A DNA stretch of 64,000 bases from NCBI GenBank assembly GCA_934597345.1, contig CAKTRJ010000005.1, forward strand, positions 9,663 through 73,662, given 5' to 3'. The notes under the pieces are model-generated. The model was not told the origin of the DNA. It saw only the letters and a list, made by a program, of their open reading frames with translations, and ran no database searches. Shown piece after piece: positions 53,721-64,000 of the stretch. The stretch's first letter is position 1, and every line of letters begins with the position of its first letter. The DNA comes from an uncultured Oscillospiraceae bacterium (GTDB lineage: Bacteria > Bacillota > Clostridia > Oscillospirales > Oscillospiraceae). A program made the position numbers and the translations under genes.

Positions 53721-55319
53721 TTACAGATGCTGATAAATTTTCGCGCCGGAGGTTTTCAGCCACCGCACCAGCACCAGCGCCAGCACGGCAAACAGCGCGA
53801 TCACCGCCAGCAGGAACGCCACCGCGCCCACGCGGGCCATCAGGGCGTAATACAGGAAACCCAGCGCCACGGCCACCAGCCAGCCGCCGAACATGGACAG
53901 GAACACAGCCAGTCCTTGCTTGATGGGGGCCACCTCGCTGGTCCAGTTGAGATTGGGCCGCTTCAGACCCATAAACAGGCCAAAGGCGGCGGACAGCACC
54001 ACATATACCATGGGAACGACCACCAGCAGCGCCGCGTGAAGGAAATCCAAGCCGGACACCGCCGCCACGCACACGGCGCACACCGCCAGCGGCAACTCCG
54101 TTACCAGCAGATGCATCCGCAGCTTGGCCCGCAGCGCCTGCCACGGGGCGATGGGCAGCGACTGGGCGATCCACAGGCTCTTGCCCTCCAGCGACACGGA
54201 CGGGGTGCTGATATCGTTGCTGCCGGCCAGCAGGCACAGGCACAGCGCCGCCAGCACCGTTACGAAGCCCTCGCCTCCGACGAACAGAGCGTTCATCATC
54301 AGGAACACCTCACGGCCCTTGATGAGGGCCGCTGCCGCCAGAACCAGCAGAAACACCGTGCCCAGGCCGCAGTTCAGCATATAAAGGGGACTGGCGGTAA
54401 ACCGGCCCAACTCCTTGCGCAGCAGGGCGGTGTCGACGCTGGCCTGCCTGACGGTCTTCTCGTGATAGACCGTCTTGGCGGTATTGCCGGAGGCGGTGGC
54501 GATGTGCAGAAAGCTGCGGGCGATAAGATACCACACCAGCGCCAGCAGGGCGATCACCACGGCGGAGACCACCAGCATGGCCACGCCGTCGCCGCAGCCC
54601 ACCCGGCCGAAGAGGTACAGAGGATAGACGCCGCCCTTGACCTTATTGCCGAGATCTTCGGCGTTCAGCAGCAGGCCGCTGATCAGAGCCTGAGACCGGA
54701 AACAGGCAAAGTAGTACAGCCCGAAGAACACCAGCGACACCACCACGGTGATAAAGCTCTTGTTCTTCAGCTTCAGGCTGATCTTTGCCACTACCCAGCC
54801 CAGTGCGCAGGACAGCGTCAGCACGAACAGGGAAATGACGATCAGCAGCACCACGCCGCCCAGAATACGGCCCGCCGTGATAGGGACGGTGCACCAATAG
54901 ACAATGATGGCCGGCAGGATCACGATGGCGGAATACATCAGGCCCATGAGATAGACGCTTAGCAGCCGGGAGGTCATAATGACCCGCACGGGAATGGGCA
55001 TGGACAGCAGCAGGTCGTTGTCCTTGGCCAGATACAATCCGGAATAGGTGTTGAACACGCTGCCGAAGGCGCCCAGAAAGACCGCCATCATACCCATGAT
55101 GACAAAGTACAGCCAATCCATGCCCATCTCCGCCAACGGGCCGCACATGGTGTTGGACAGCACGCCGAACATGGTGCCCAGCAGGCCCGCCATCAGCAGC
55201 ACGAACATCACGATATAGCCGATGGTCGCGCCCCTAGTGCGGGCCTTATTCTTCTTGGCGTCGTAGAAATAGCTGCGGAAAATCTCAAAAAGCTGTTTTT
55301 TTACCAGAAGCTTCAGCAT
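53721..55319 (-). CDS. ABC exporter permease
   Basis: A 532-residue membrane protein with about twelve to fourteen hydrophobic segments in two blocks separated by a loop around residues 300-315. FVIMGMMAVFLGAFGSVFNTYSG-like segments and DLLLSMPIPVRVIMTSRLLS fit the ABC-2 type permeases annotated as putative ABC exporters. It overlaps the ATPase stop by seven bases. Cargo is unknown; a TetR regulator gene precedes the pair. Confidence 0.88.
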   Translation of the reverse strand: MLKLLVKKQLFEIFRSYFYDAKKNKARTRGATIGYIVMFVLLMAGLLGTMFGVLSNTMCGPLAEMGMDWLYFVIMGMMAVFLGAFGSVFNTYSGLYLAKDNDLLLSMPIPVRVIMTSRLLSVYLMGLMYSAIVILPAIIVYWCTVPITAGRILGGVVLLIVISLFVLTLSCALGWVVAKISLKLKNKSFITVVVSLVFFGLYYFACFRSQALISGLLLNAEDLGNKVKGGVYPLYLFGRVGCGDGVAMLVVSAVVIALLALVWYLIARSFLHIATASGNTAKTVYHEKTVRQASVDTALLRKELGRFTASPLYMLNCGLGTVFLLVLAAAALIKGREVFLMMNALFVGGEGFVTVLAALCLCLLAGSNDISTPSVSLEGKSLWIAQSLPIAPWQALRAKLRMHLLVTELPLAVCAVCVAAVSGLDFLHAALLVVVPMVYVVLSAAFGLFMGLKRPNLNWTSEVAPIKQGLAVFLSMFGGWLVAVALGFLYYALMARVGAVAFLLAVIALFAVLALVLVRWLKTSGAKIYQHL

Positions 55320-56026
55320 TCTTCTCCCTCCAGTTCCAGGAAGACCTCTTCCAGACTGTCGTCGCCCTTGACCTCATCCATGGTGCCGGAGCGGATCAGC
55401 TTGCCGCCCTTGATGATGGCCACCTTGTCGCAGAGCTTTTCCGCCACCTCCAGCACATGGGTGGAGAAGAAGATGGCGCCGCCCTGATCGCAGACTTCCC
55501 GCATCATGCCCTTCAGCAGGTGGGACGCCTTGGGATCAAGACCCACAAAGGGTTCATCCATGATGATGAGCTTCGGCTGGTGGAGCCACGCGGCGATGAT
55601 GGCCAGCTTCTGCTTCATGCCGTGGGAATAGGCGGCGACGGGCTGGGCCAGATCCTCCGTCAGCTCAAAGGCTTCTGCATACTTGCGGATGCGCTCCTGC
55701 CGCTCCGCCGCGCCCACGCCGAAGATATCCGCTACGAAATTCAGATACTTGATGCCGGTCATAAAGTCGTACAGATCCGGATTGTCGGGGATATAGGCCA
55801 GCTCCCGCTTGCAGGTCAGGGGATCAGCCTTGACGGAGTGTCCGTCGATGGTGATCTCGCCCTCGTCAAATTGCAGGATGCCCACCACGGATTTCAGCGT
55901 GGTGGTCTTGCCCGCGCCGTTGTGGCCGATAAAGCCGTAGATCTCACCGGCCGCGATGTGCAGGCTCAGATCGTCCACGGCCTTCTTTTCGCCGTAGCAC
56001 TTGGTCAGATGTTGGATATATAGCAT
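55313..56026 (-). CDS. ABC exporter ATP-binding protein
   Basis: A 237-residue ATPase of the multidrug/CcmA class: Walker A GHNGAGKTT, signature YSHGMKQKLAI, Walker B LIIMDEPFVGLD and switch His in FFSTHVLEVAE. ATG 56026 has GGGAGG before it; upstream codons are ignored. It powers the following permease. Confidence 0.95.
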   Translation of the reverse strand: MLYIQHLTKCYGEKKAVDDLSLHIAAGEIYGFIGHNGAGKTTTLKSVVGILQFDEGEITIDGHSVKADPLTCKRELAYIPDNPDLYDFMTGIKYLNFVADIFGVGAAERQERIRKYAEAFELTEDLAQPVAAYSHGMKQKLAIIAAWLHQPKLIIMDEPFVGLDPKASHLLKGMMREVCDQGGAIFFSTHVLEVAEKLCDKVAIIKGGKLIRSGTMDEVKGDDSLEEVFLELEGEEC

Positions 56027-56121
56027 TTCAATTTCCTCCCTGTCAGTATGTCTTTTCCTGTATCCTATCACATAACGCAGCGTCACGAGCAATACCTGAC
56101 GCTGCGTTATTTCTGCAAATA

Positions 56122-56778
56122 TCAAAGTTTATGGCTCAGATCCGGTGCGGGCCACGGAAATTCGGCGTCCGCGCTGCCGCGCACCGCAGGCCGGATGGAC
56201 GCCTCCTGCGCCTTGTCGGAGCGCAGCACGAAGATCATGCCCTGAAAGATCTCGCCCAGCCGCTGGGCGATCTCCCGTTCTGTAAAGGCACATACCTTCG
56301 CAGCGCACAGGGTACACATGCCGTAGGTGTAGATCCACATCTGGCGAAACAGATGCTCCGCCTGCTGCCGGGTGGCGCGGTAATCCTGCATGATGATGGC
56401 GATATCGGTATCCGCGTCAAAGGGGATCTTCCGCAGCGCCGTGTCCAGATCCACCCCATGCATATTCTGCATGAACAGCATCCGGAACAGCAGCGGCTCC
56501 TCCTGGGCAAACTTCACCCACTGCATGCCCCGCCGCTTATAGGCGGGATGATACCGCTCCGCGTCGGCCATATAGCTGCCGAAGCAGGCCTCGGCCCGCT
56601 CTTTCACGGCGGCCTTCAGCTCCTCCATATCCCGGAACAGCGCAAAAATGGGCGACGGCGACGTACCCAGCCGCTTGGCCACCTCGCGGGCCGTCAGCGC
56701 CTCCACGCCCTGCTCCCGCACCAGCTCGTAGGCGATGGCAATGATCTCGTCGCGTGTATGCTTTGCTTTGGGCGGCAT
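56122..56778 (-). CDS. TetR/AcrR family regulator
   Basis: A 218-residue repressor with an N-terminal TetR helix-turn-helix (TRDEIIAIAYELVREQGVEALTAREVAKRLG region, residues 8-40) and a C-terminal all-helical ligand domain with several Cys and Met. It is 95 bases upstream of the ABC exporter operon on the same strand, so it is its likely regulator. Confidence 0.92.
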   Translation of the reverse strand: MPPKAKHTRDEIIAIAYELVREQGVEALTAREVAKRLGTSPSPIFALFRDMEELKAAVKERAEACFGSYMADAERYHPAYKRRGMQWVKFAQEEPLLFRMLFMQNMHGVDLDTALRKIPFDADTDIAIIMQDYRATRQQAEHLFRQMWIYTYGMCTLCAAKVCAFTEREIAQRLGEIFQGMIFVLRSDKAQEASIRPAVRGSADAEFPWPAPDLSHKL

Positions 56779-56869
56779 GATCCTGACCTCCTTGTTTCAA
56801 AACGCTCGTTACGAAACATGCGTTATTTTATCAGCATGATTCCCTTTTGTCAAGTATAAAATCTCCGAA

Positions 56870-56910
56870 AAATCGCAAAAGGGCCGGTTCCATCGAACCG
56901 GGCCCTTCTC
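56870..56910 (-). terminator. Intrinsic terminator after the TPM gene
   Basis: Minus-strand stem AAGGGCCCGGTTC/GAACCGGCCCTT, loop GATG, then TTGCGATTTTTC. Confidence 0.8.
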
Positions 56911-56917
56911 GCTTTTA

Positions 56918-57946
56918 TTACCGGTGTCCGCCGCCAAAGCCGCCGCCACCGAAACCACCGCCGCGGCCACCGCGGGAGCCTCCTCCGAAGCCACCTCCGC
57001 CAAAACCGCCGCGGCTGCCGCCGCCGAAACCACCGGGGCGGCTGTTGAAGCTGCCGCCGGAACGGGGCGTGCTGCGGGGCGGACGGTAGCCTCCGCCGCC
57101 ACGGGGCGGCTGATACCCTCCGCCGCCCATGGGAGGCCGGGGGCCTCCGCCGTAAGGCGCTCTGGGCTGCCGGGGCGGACGGGGACGCAGGGCGCGGCCC
57201 CAGAAAATGGGATAGTACACCGGGCGCACCACATTCACGGGCGCACCCACGATATACCGCCGCCGGTAGCGGTTGTACCGCACCCGATCCAGCAGCACCC
57301 AAACCACAAGGATGGCCACAATCAGCAGCACCACGCCGCCCAGCGAGACGCCGCCCGTTTTGGCCGAAGTGGGCGTCTTGGCCGTCCAGCCAAGGTCATT
57401 GCCGCTGTTGTAGGCGCTGCCGCTCTGCTGGGCCATCTGGCCGTAAAATACATCCGCCTGACGGAAGAAGGCCGTCACCGCGCCGTCAAAATCGCCGCTG
57501 TAATAGGTGCTTTCGATGGCGCTGCGCAGCTTCTGCTGCTGGGTATCGGTCATATATTGGCCCACATTGTCGCCGCGGTAGACCTGCCAGTCGCCGTCCT
57601 TCACCAGCAGCAGGATCATATCGTTTGCGCCAAGGCCCCATTCCTTGCCCAGGGCGGCGGCGTACTCCTGATCCTTCCAGCCGTTCATATGCTCCACGGT
57701 GGCCACCGCCACTACGGCATAGTACTTCTCGTCCCAATCGGTGTTATACTGCCCGATCAGCTGCTCCGTCTCATCGCTGAGCAAGCCCGCGTCGTCGCAG
57801 ATCCACTGACGGTACTTGACATCCAGCAGCTCCGTGGGCTGCTTGGCCAGGAAGCTGTCCTTCCGGGCCATGCCGATGCAGATGCTGCCGATCACCGCCA
57901 GCACCAGCACCACCCACGCCACCGCGCGTTTTTGGAAAAATTTCAT
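56918..57946 (-). CDS. TPM domain membrane protein with Gly-rich tail
   Basis: A 342-residue protein. A signal-anchor helix (10-28) is followed by an extracellular TPM domain (about 45-175, DDAGLLSDETEQLIGQYN, LLLVKDGDWQVYRG), a second membrane helix (203-224) and a long Gly/Arg/Pro-rich C-terminus of repeated GGGFGGGSRGG type. TPM proteins have been linked to photosystem repair in plants and to phosphatase-like activity; the bacterial role is unclear. The tail is low complexity and presumably disordered. Confidence 0.9.
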   Translation of the reverse strand: MKFFQKRAVAWVVLVLAVIGSICIGMARKDSFLAKQPTELLDVKYRQWICDDAGLLSDETEQLIGQYNTDWDEKYYAVVAVATVEHMNGWKDQEYAAALGKEWGLGANDMILLLVKDGDWQVYRGDNVGQYMTDTQQQKLRSAIESTYYSGDFDGAVTAFFRQADVFYGQMAQQSGSAYNSGNDLGWTAKTPTSAKTGGVSLGGVVLLIVAILVVWVLLDRVRYNRYRRRYIVGAPVNVVRPVYYPIFWGRALRPRPPRQPRAPYGGGPRPPMGGGGYQPPRGGGGYRPPRSTPRSGGSFNSRPGGFGGGSRGGFGGGGFGGGSRGGRGGGFGGGGFGGGHR

Positions 57947-57987
57947 GGGATATTCCTCCTTTCGGAAGGAGATGGATTCTTGCCATG

Positions 57988-58125
57988 GCCCCCTTTACAT
58001 AAGGGGGCTGTCAGCGCAAAGCGCTGACTGAGGGATCGACCGCGCTCCATAGTGTTCGCAAGTAACCGTCAACCCCTCCGTCACGGCTTACGCCGCGACA
58101 CCTCCCCTTACACAGGGGAGGCTTT
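57988..58125. repeat. Long inverted-repeat (MITE-like) element, copy 2
   Basis: Ends GCCCCCTTTACATAAGGGGGC and CCTCCCCTTACACAGGGGAGG carry the same motifs as 49021-49152, with inner GCGCTGACTGAGGG and CCTCCGTCACGGCTTACGCCG. It lies between the TPM and TelA-like genes, close to the end of the latter. Confidence 0.8.
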
Positions 58126-58134
58126 ATGAGGGTC

Positions 58135-59307
58135 TTACCCTCTCAGCTCCATCAGCTTCTGCTTCAGCTCGCCTTCGATGCGGCCCAGCTCGGCTTCCGC
58201 CGCCTTGCGCTTGGCGGCACCCTCCTTCTGGATACGGGCCACCTCGTCCAGGGTGGAGATCAGCTGCTCATTGGTGTGCTGCAGGGTCTCGATATCCACC
58301 ACGCTGCGCTCCGCCTCCTTGGCGGTGGCGATGGTGCCCATCTTCAGGGTATCGGCGTTCTTCTTCAGCAGCTCGTTGGTCATTTCAGTAACGGCGTTCT
58401 GGGCGGCAGTGGCCTGACGGCTGTGCTCCATGCCCAGCGCCAGCACCATCTGGCTCTTCCACAGAGGGATGGTGTTCACCAGCGAGGACTGGATCTTCTC
58501 GATCATCAGGGTGTCATTATTCTGCAGCAGACGGGTCTGGGGGCCCATCTGGATGGACACCATGCGGGTCAGCTCCAGATCGTGGAGCTTCTTCTCAAAA
58601 CGGTCGCACATGCTGACCAGATCGTTATAGGCCTGGGCATCCTCGGCAAGGCCGGACTGCTCCGCCTTCTTCCGCAGCTCCTCCAGCTCACCGGCACGCA
58701 CGTCCACCAGACGCTTCTTGCCGGCCAGGATGTACATGGTCAGCTCTTTATAATATTTCAGGTTCAGCTCATACATCTGGTCGAACATGGCCACGTCCTT
58801 CAGCAGCGTGATCTGATGGTTCTCCAGATTCTGGGCGATCTTGTCCACGTTGGCCTCCACCTTATTGTACTGGGCCTTCATGGTCTCGATGCGGTTGCCG
58901 GTTTTCTTGAACAGGCCAGCCAGTCCCTTCTTCTCCTCCGGTGCGCCGAAGCCCTTCAGCTCCACCACCAGACGGCTCAGATCCTCGCCGATCTCACCCA
59001 TGTCCTTGTTGCGGACATTGGCCAGCGCGCTCTCCGAGAAGGAGGCCACGCTCTTCTGGGCCGCCGCGCCGTACTGCAGCACCTGATTGGTGTCCCGCAC
59101 GTCGATCTTCTTGGCAAATTCGTTGACGGCGGCCTTCTCCTGCTCCGTCAGCATGCTGTCGTCCAGCACCACCGGCTCCACTTCCTTTTTCACCTCAGGG
59201 GCGGCGGGCGTGGTGGGTGCTTCCGGGGTCAAGGTCAGGGTGGGGATCTCCGCCGCAGCGGCAGTATCGGGAGCCAGCGTCAGTTCGGGCATGTTGTTGT
59301 CAGTCAT
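58135..59307 (-). CDS. Toxic anion resistance (TelA/KlaA-like) protein
   Basis: A 390-residue helical protein of the TelA family; sequence FAKKIDVRDTNQVLQYGAAA and DIETLQHTNEQLISTLDEVA are typical. There are no membrane segments and the protein is predicted to be largely coiled-coil. Such proteins were named for tellurite resistance but probably act in envelope stress. It is paired with the XpaC-like gene upstream, a recurrent combination in Firmicutes. Confidence 0.92.
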   Translation of the reverse strand: MTDNNMPELTLAPDTAAAAEIPTLTLTPEAPTTPAAPEVKKEVEPVVLDDSMLTEQEKAAVNEFAKKIDVRDTNQVLQYGAAAQKSVASFSESALANVRNKDMGEIGEDLSRLVVELKGFGAPEEKKGLAGLFKKTGNRIETMKAQYNKVEANVDKIAQNLENHQITLLKDVAMFDQMYELNLKYYKELTMYILAGKKRLVDVRAGELEELRKKAEQSGLAEDAQAYNDLVSMCDRFEKKLHDLELTRMVSIQMGPQTRLLQNNDTLMIEKIQSSLVNTIPLWKSQMVLALGMEHSRQATAAQNAVTEMTNELLKKNADTLKMGTIATAKEAERSVVDIETLQHTNEQLISTLDEVARIQKEGAAKRKAAEAELGRIEGELKQKLMELRG

Positions 59308-59355
59308 TGTTTTGATTCCTTTCTGTATATATTCGACATAAAATTACAAACAGTA

Positions 59356-60069
59356 TCAAAGCTCCAGAGTGATCCCGCCGCCGTCCGGCTCGCTCCCGGC
59401 CGGTTCGCTCTGCGGCTGAGCCGCCGCGCCGTGGAGGGGATCGTCCGTCAGGCCCTCACGGGCCATCATGTTCTCCAGCACCACCATGTCGGTGGAGATA
59501 TCCATGGCCTCCGCGCCGAACAGGTTGTCCAGCTGCTTTTCAAAGGCCTTGATGATGGTGTCCATCATACCCTCCACCTTATGCATGGTGGAGGAGATGT
59601 TCTCACCGGCCACACCCTGCTCGCCCATGCGGTCATAGGCGTTGAGGATCTTCAGCGTGGTGGGCAGGTAGTAATTCATGAACTTGCGGATCTGGGGCAG
59701 CTTCTCCGGGTTCTGCTCCACCTGGGCAAAAATCTTCCCGGCCAGCTGCTGCAGGCGGACGATCTGGGCGGAGATGGTGGGGTCGGCGATGTTGTCGTCC
59801 AGCCGCTTCATCTCGGCAATGGCCTTTTTGCCGTCCTCGATCATCTTGTCCAGCTCCGGATTACCAGTGGTTTTGGGCTCCTCCGGCACCTCCTCCACCG
59901 TATCCCGGCAGAACAGGCGGGCCACAATGCCCACCACCGCACCGGCGGCAGCCGCCAGCAGGAAATGGGGCAGCCTGTACAGCGGGAACAGCAGCGCGTA
60001 CAGCAGCCATGTCACCGCCACCGCGTACAGCGGGATGGCGGACTTATGAACGATTTTTTTCAACTCCAT
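59356..60069 (-). CDS. XpaC-like (5-bromo-4-chloroindolyl phosphate hydrolysis family) protein
   Basis: A 237-residue protein with two membrane helices near the N-terminus (VAVTWLLYALLFPLY and LLAAAAGAVVGIVA) and a long cytoplasmic helical region. LQQLAGKIFAQVEQNPEKLPQ and LRKFMNYYLPTTLKIL-like residues 125-145 identify the family. The family name reflects an old phenotype; no enzymatic role is proven. It is cotranscribed with the TelA-like gene 48 bases downstream. Confidence 0.92.
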   Translation of the reverse strand: MELKKIVHKSAIPLYAVAVTWLLYALLFPLYRLPHFLLAAAAGAVVGIVARLFCRDTVEEVPEEPKTTGNPELDKMIEDGKKAIAEMKRLDDNIADPTISAQIVRLQQLAGKIFAQVEQNPEKLPQIRKFMNYYLPTTLKILNAYDRMGEQGVAGENISSTMHKVEGMMDTIIKAFEKQLDNLFGAEAMDISTDMVVLENMMAREGLTDDPLHGAAAQPQSEPAGSEPDGGGITLEL

Positions 60070-60116
60070 CGCCTCCGTTCCACGAATGGATCAGGATAAA
60101 TACTATTACAGGTTAT

Positions 60117-60145
60117 ATTATATCCCAACCGCTATGTCTGGTCAA
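60117..60145 (-). promoter_or_regulatory. Promoter of the XpaC-TelA operon
   Basis: Minus-strand TTGACC and TATAAT with 17-base spacing, about 50 bases before the XpaC-like start. Confidence 0.75.
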
Positions 60146-60172
60146 GAAAAAGAGACGGGACATCCCGTCTCC
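60145..60172 (-). terminator. Terminator of the DUF6512 gene
   Basis: Minus-strand stem GAGACGGGA/TCCCGTCTC with two-base loop and TTTTTC. It lies against the XpaC promoter. Confidence 0.85.
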
Positions 60173-60177
60173 TTTCG

Positions 60178-60726
60178 TTATTCTCCATTTACGGGCAGTC
60201 CGGTGGTTCCGTTGGTGGGGTCGATAAAGACGGGCAGCACCGGAGGGTCATACGTCCACCAGACAAACAGCGCCCATACGCCCAGCAGGAGCAGCAGACC
60301 CAGCACCGACCACAGAAGGCCGCTCCCCTTTCCGCCCGCCATGATCCGCCAGGACACCCACGCGCCCAGCAGCACCGCCGCCTGAAACAGCAGCACATCC
60401 ACGATCATGCTGCTGACACCCAGCGCCCCGGTATAGGTATAGTACACGGTGGGGATCAGCAACACGCCCGCCAGAAGGCCCATGGCGCGGGCCAGCAGCA
60501 CCGGACGGCGGCTGTCCCGCAGCACCACCGCCTCCACCAGCGACCACACCACCCACGGGATCACCAGCAGCTTCATATGCTCCCATGTGGATTCGTTGAC
60601 GGCGGCAAACGCCGCCACGATCCGGTTCTCTCCGCTCCAGTCAAAAACGAAATGCAGCAGGTTGCCGAAGATCAGCGTGATAAACAGCCCCGCCAGCTCC
60701 CACTTGCGCCACCTTCTGTCGGCCAT
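60178..60726 (-). CDS. DUF6512 family membrane protein
   Basis: A 182-residue protein with about five membrane segments. NESTWEHMKLLVIPWVVWS, with a Trp-Glu-His motif between two helices, is the visible signature of this uncharacterised family. ATG 60726 is preferred to 60741 because GGGAGG lies seven bases before it. Function unknown. Confidence 0.85.
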   Translation of the reverse strand: MADRRWRKWELAGLFITLIFGNLLHFVFDWSGENRIVAAFAAVNESTWEHMKLLVIPWVVWSLVEAVVLRDSRRPVLLARAMGLLAGVLLIPTVYYTYTGALGVSSMIVDVLLFQAAVLLGAWVSWRIMAGGKGSGLLWSVLGLLLLLGVWALFVWWTYDPPVLPVFIDPTNGTTGLPVNGE

Positions 60727-60796
60727 GGCAGACCCTCCCATCCTTGTACGGCTTGCAGGACTATTGTACGCGGAAATTTTCGGATCTATACACGAA

Positions 60797-60830
60797 AAAA
60801 GAGCCGCTGCCAGGGCAACGGCTCTTTTAG
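60797..60830 (-). terminator. Terminator of hppA
   Basis: Minus-strand stem AAAGAGCCGTTGCC/GGCAGCGGCTCTTT with one internal mismatch and a T run. Confidence 0.8.
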
Positions 60831-60840
60831 GTACGGTTCT

Positions 60841-62931
<2,091 letters not shown>

Positions 62932-62994
62932 AATGTGTTTTCCTCTTTCTCCCCCTTTTCCACAGGGGGATCTTTCTTTTTTGTTCCGCACTAC

Positions 62995-63024
62995 ATTATA
63001 ATAAAAACTCACTTTTTTCGTCAA
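62995..63024 (-). promoter_or_regulatory. Promoter of hppA
   Basis: Minus-strand TTGACG and TATAAT with 18-base spacing. The remaining 63025-63393 is strongly AT-rich, with repeated TTTTTCGTCA-like words and no convincing gene. Confidence 0.7.
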
Positions 63025-63393
63025 GTTTTCAAACTTTTTTTCAATCTCGCAAATTTTTTATATGATTTTTCCGTCATTTTCAACAAACACATTTTTTCGT
63101 TTAACAGCTCTAAAAATCGCTTGTATCTCTGTGTTTTGCAATTATCCTTCAAATTTTCGCCAAAAAAATGCAGTTATTGTGGCATTAGCCATTCTTAATC
63201 CTGTCATAAGAATATTTTTTCGTCATGTTTCGCGCAAAAACAGCAACAAAAATTTTTCATTTTTTTAATTTTTTATCCAAATTTAGCGATTTTATTCTTA
63301 ATTTTACTCTGAGTCTGCCATTTTCTTCCTTTGTGTTTTTGCACAATACGCATTTCACGACTTTTCCCGAAATCCCATTTGCCGCGGCAGCGC

Positions 63394-63431
63394 ACAAAAC
63401 AAAATGCTCACCGCCGAAAGGCGGTGAGCAT
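63394..63431 (-). terminator. Terminator after the TRAP permease gene
   Basis: Minus-strand stem ATGCTCACCGCC/GGCGGTGAGCAT, loop TTTC, then TTTGTTTTGT. Confidence 0.9.
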
Positions 63432-63448
63432 GCTGTTCAGAAAGGAGA

Positions 63449-64000
63449 TCATTTGATCGCTGCTTTTTCACGCTTGGCGGACAGGTACTGTACGACCACG
63501 ACGACCGCCACCAGCGCCAGGCCCACCACGTCGGTGAGCGTGCCGGGGATCATCATGCCCAGACCGCCGACCGCCAGCAGGATGCGGAAGACCCAGGACA
63601 GCTTCTTGTACAGATGGCCGTTGAGGGCCGCCGCGATACCGAAGATACCCAGCAGGGCGCTGACGCAGATCTGCGCCACCTCCCACCAGCCGGAGATATT
63701 CTCAAACAGCAGGGCGGGACTGTATGCGAAGATGTACGGCACGATAAAGGCCGCGATGGCCAGCTTCGTGGCGTTCAGGCCGGTCTTCATGGGGTCGGAC
63801 TTGGCGATCGCGGAACCGGCGTAGGCCGCCAGCGCCACAGGAGGCGTGATATCCGCCACGATGCCGAAGTAGAACACGAAGAAGTGGGCAGCCACCACAG
63901 GGAAGTTCAGCTGGATCAGAATAGGAGCGCAGGTGGAGGCCATGATGCAGTAGTTGGCGGTGGTGGGCACGCCCATGCCCAGCACGATGCAGCACAGCAT
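63449..64000 (-). CDS. TRAP transporter fused permease, C-terminal part
   Basis: The last 184 codons of a large membrane protein that continues beyond the right edge. MGVPTTANYCIMASTCAPIL and FVFYFGIVADITPPVALAAY are hallmarks of the DctM half of TRAP permeases in the fused 4TM/12TM form, which takes up organic acids or amino acids with a Na+ gradient and an extracellular binding protein. A further set of helices near the end (VVGLALVAVVVVVQYL) is typical of the fused type. The substrate cannot be told. Confidence 0.9.
   Translation of the reverse strand: MLCCIVLGMGVPTTANYCIMASTCAPILIQLNFPVVAAHFFVFYFGIVADITPPVALAAYAGSAIAKSDPMKTGLNATKLAIAAFIVPYIFAYSPALLFENISGWWEVAQICVSALLGIFGIAAALNGHLYKKLSWVFRILLAVGGLGMMIPGTLTDVVGLALVAVVVVVQYLSAKREKAAIK

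Noticed and set aside
62935-63268. Plus-strand frames in the AT-rich gap
   Set aside because: Phe/Lys-rich translations without start signals; they reflect T-rich DNA.

Overview
The window looks like a chromosomal segment of a gut-type member of the Clostridia, most likely family Oscillospiraceae. The DNA is GC-rich with strong G/C third-position preference. Ribosome binding sites are AGGAGG-like, intrinsic terminators are frequent, cysS has a T-box leader, and there is a SpoVT sporulation regulator, a membrane pyrophosphatase of the K+-dependent type and a TRAP transporter. The genus is not determined. There are no rRNA genes, CRISPR arrays, phage modules or transposases.

Layout. 1-8.1 kb: the end of a YfbR-type nucleotidase, an ACT protein with a UPF0210 partner, an acetyltransferase, a zinc ribbon, a SpoVK-like AAA+ ATPase, and an operon rpe-recR-apbE-NusG domain II-Gx transporter whose last three genes resemble the flavin-based extracellular electron transfer core. 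8.1-16.8 kb: an amino-acid ABC importer whose binding protein appears to be circularly permuted, an AraC regulator, a dicarboxylate/amino-acid symporter, a MalY-type C-S lyase, a C_GCAxxG_C_C protein and a CoA-disulfide reductase with rhodanese domain. 16.9-27.4 kb: a glycyl radical enzyme (GRE) locus with a divergent AraC regulator carrying a GH39-like domain, the GRE, its activase, a VOC protein, a second amino-acid-type ABC importer, a DsbA-like protein and an SDR dehydrogenase. The GRE has Cys-Ile-Gln where most GRE eliminases have Cys-Val-Glu.

27.45-30.04 kb is an AT-rich island bounded by a 34-bp direct repeat of the cysS 3' end. It holds a promoter, a candidate structured RNA and two paralogous lipoproteins. 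30-41 kb is core: cysS (T-box), pgsA, rimO, recX-recA, prmC, a DUF1385 protein and a two-component system with a lipoprotein. 41-49 kb: tRNA-Leu(CAA), an RluA-type pseudouridine synthase, a pseudouridine catabolism operon, asnS, thioredoxin, an ECF S component with a small kinase, and hom. 49-64 kb: spoVT, a sigma factor apparently fused to a DUF4367-like tail, a metallopeptidase lipoprotein, a MerR regulator, an ABC exporter with TetR regulator, TPM/TelA/XpaC proteins, hppA and the end of a TRAP permease.

Three families of intergenic repeats occur twice each. One (206-373 and 45872-46037) shows compensatory base changes between copies, so it is probably conserved as a folded RNA. The strongest leads for undescribed biology are the GRE locus, the permuted binding protein, the cysS-targeted island with its RNA, and this covarying repeat.
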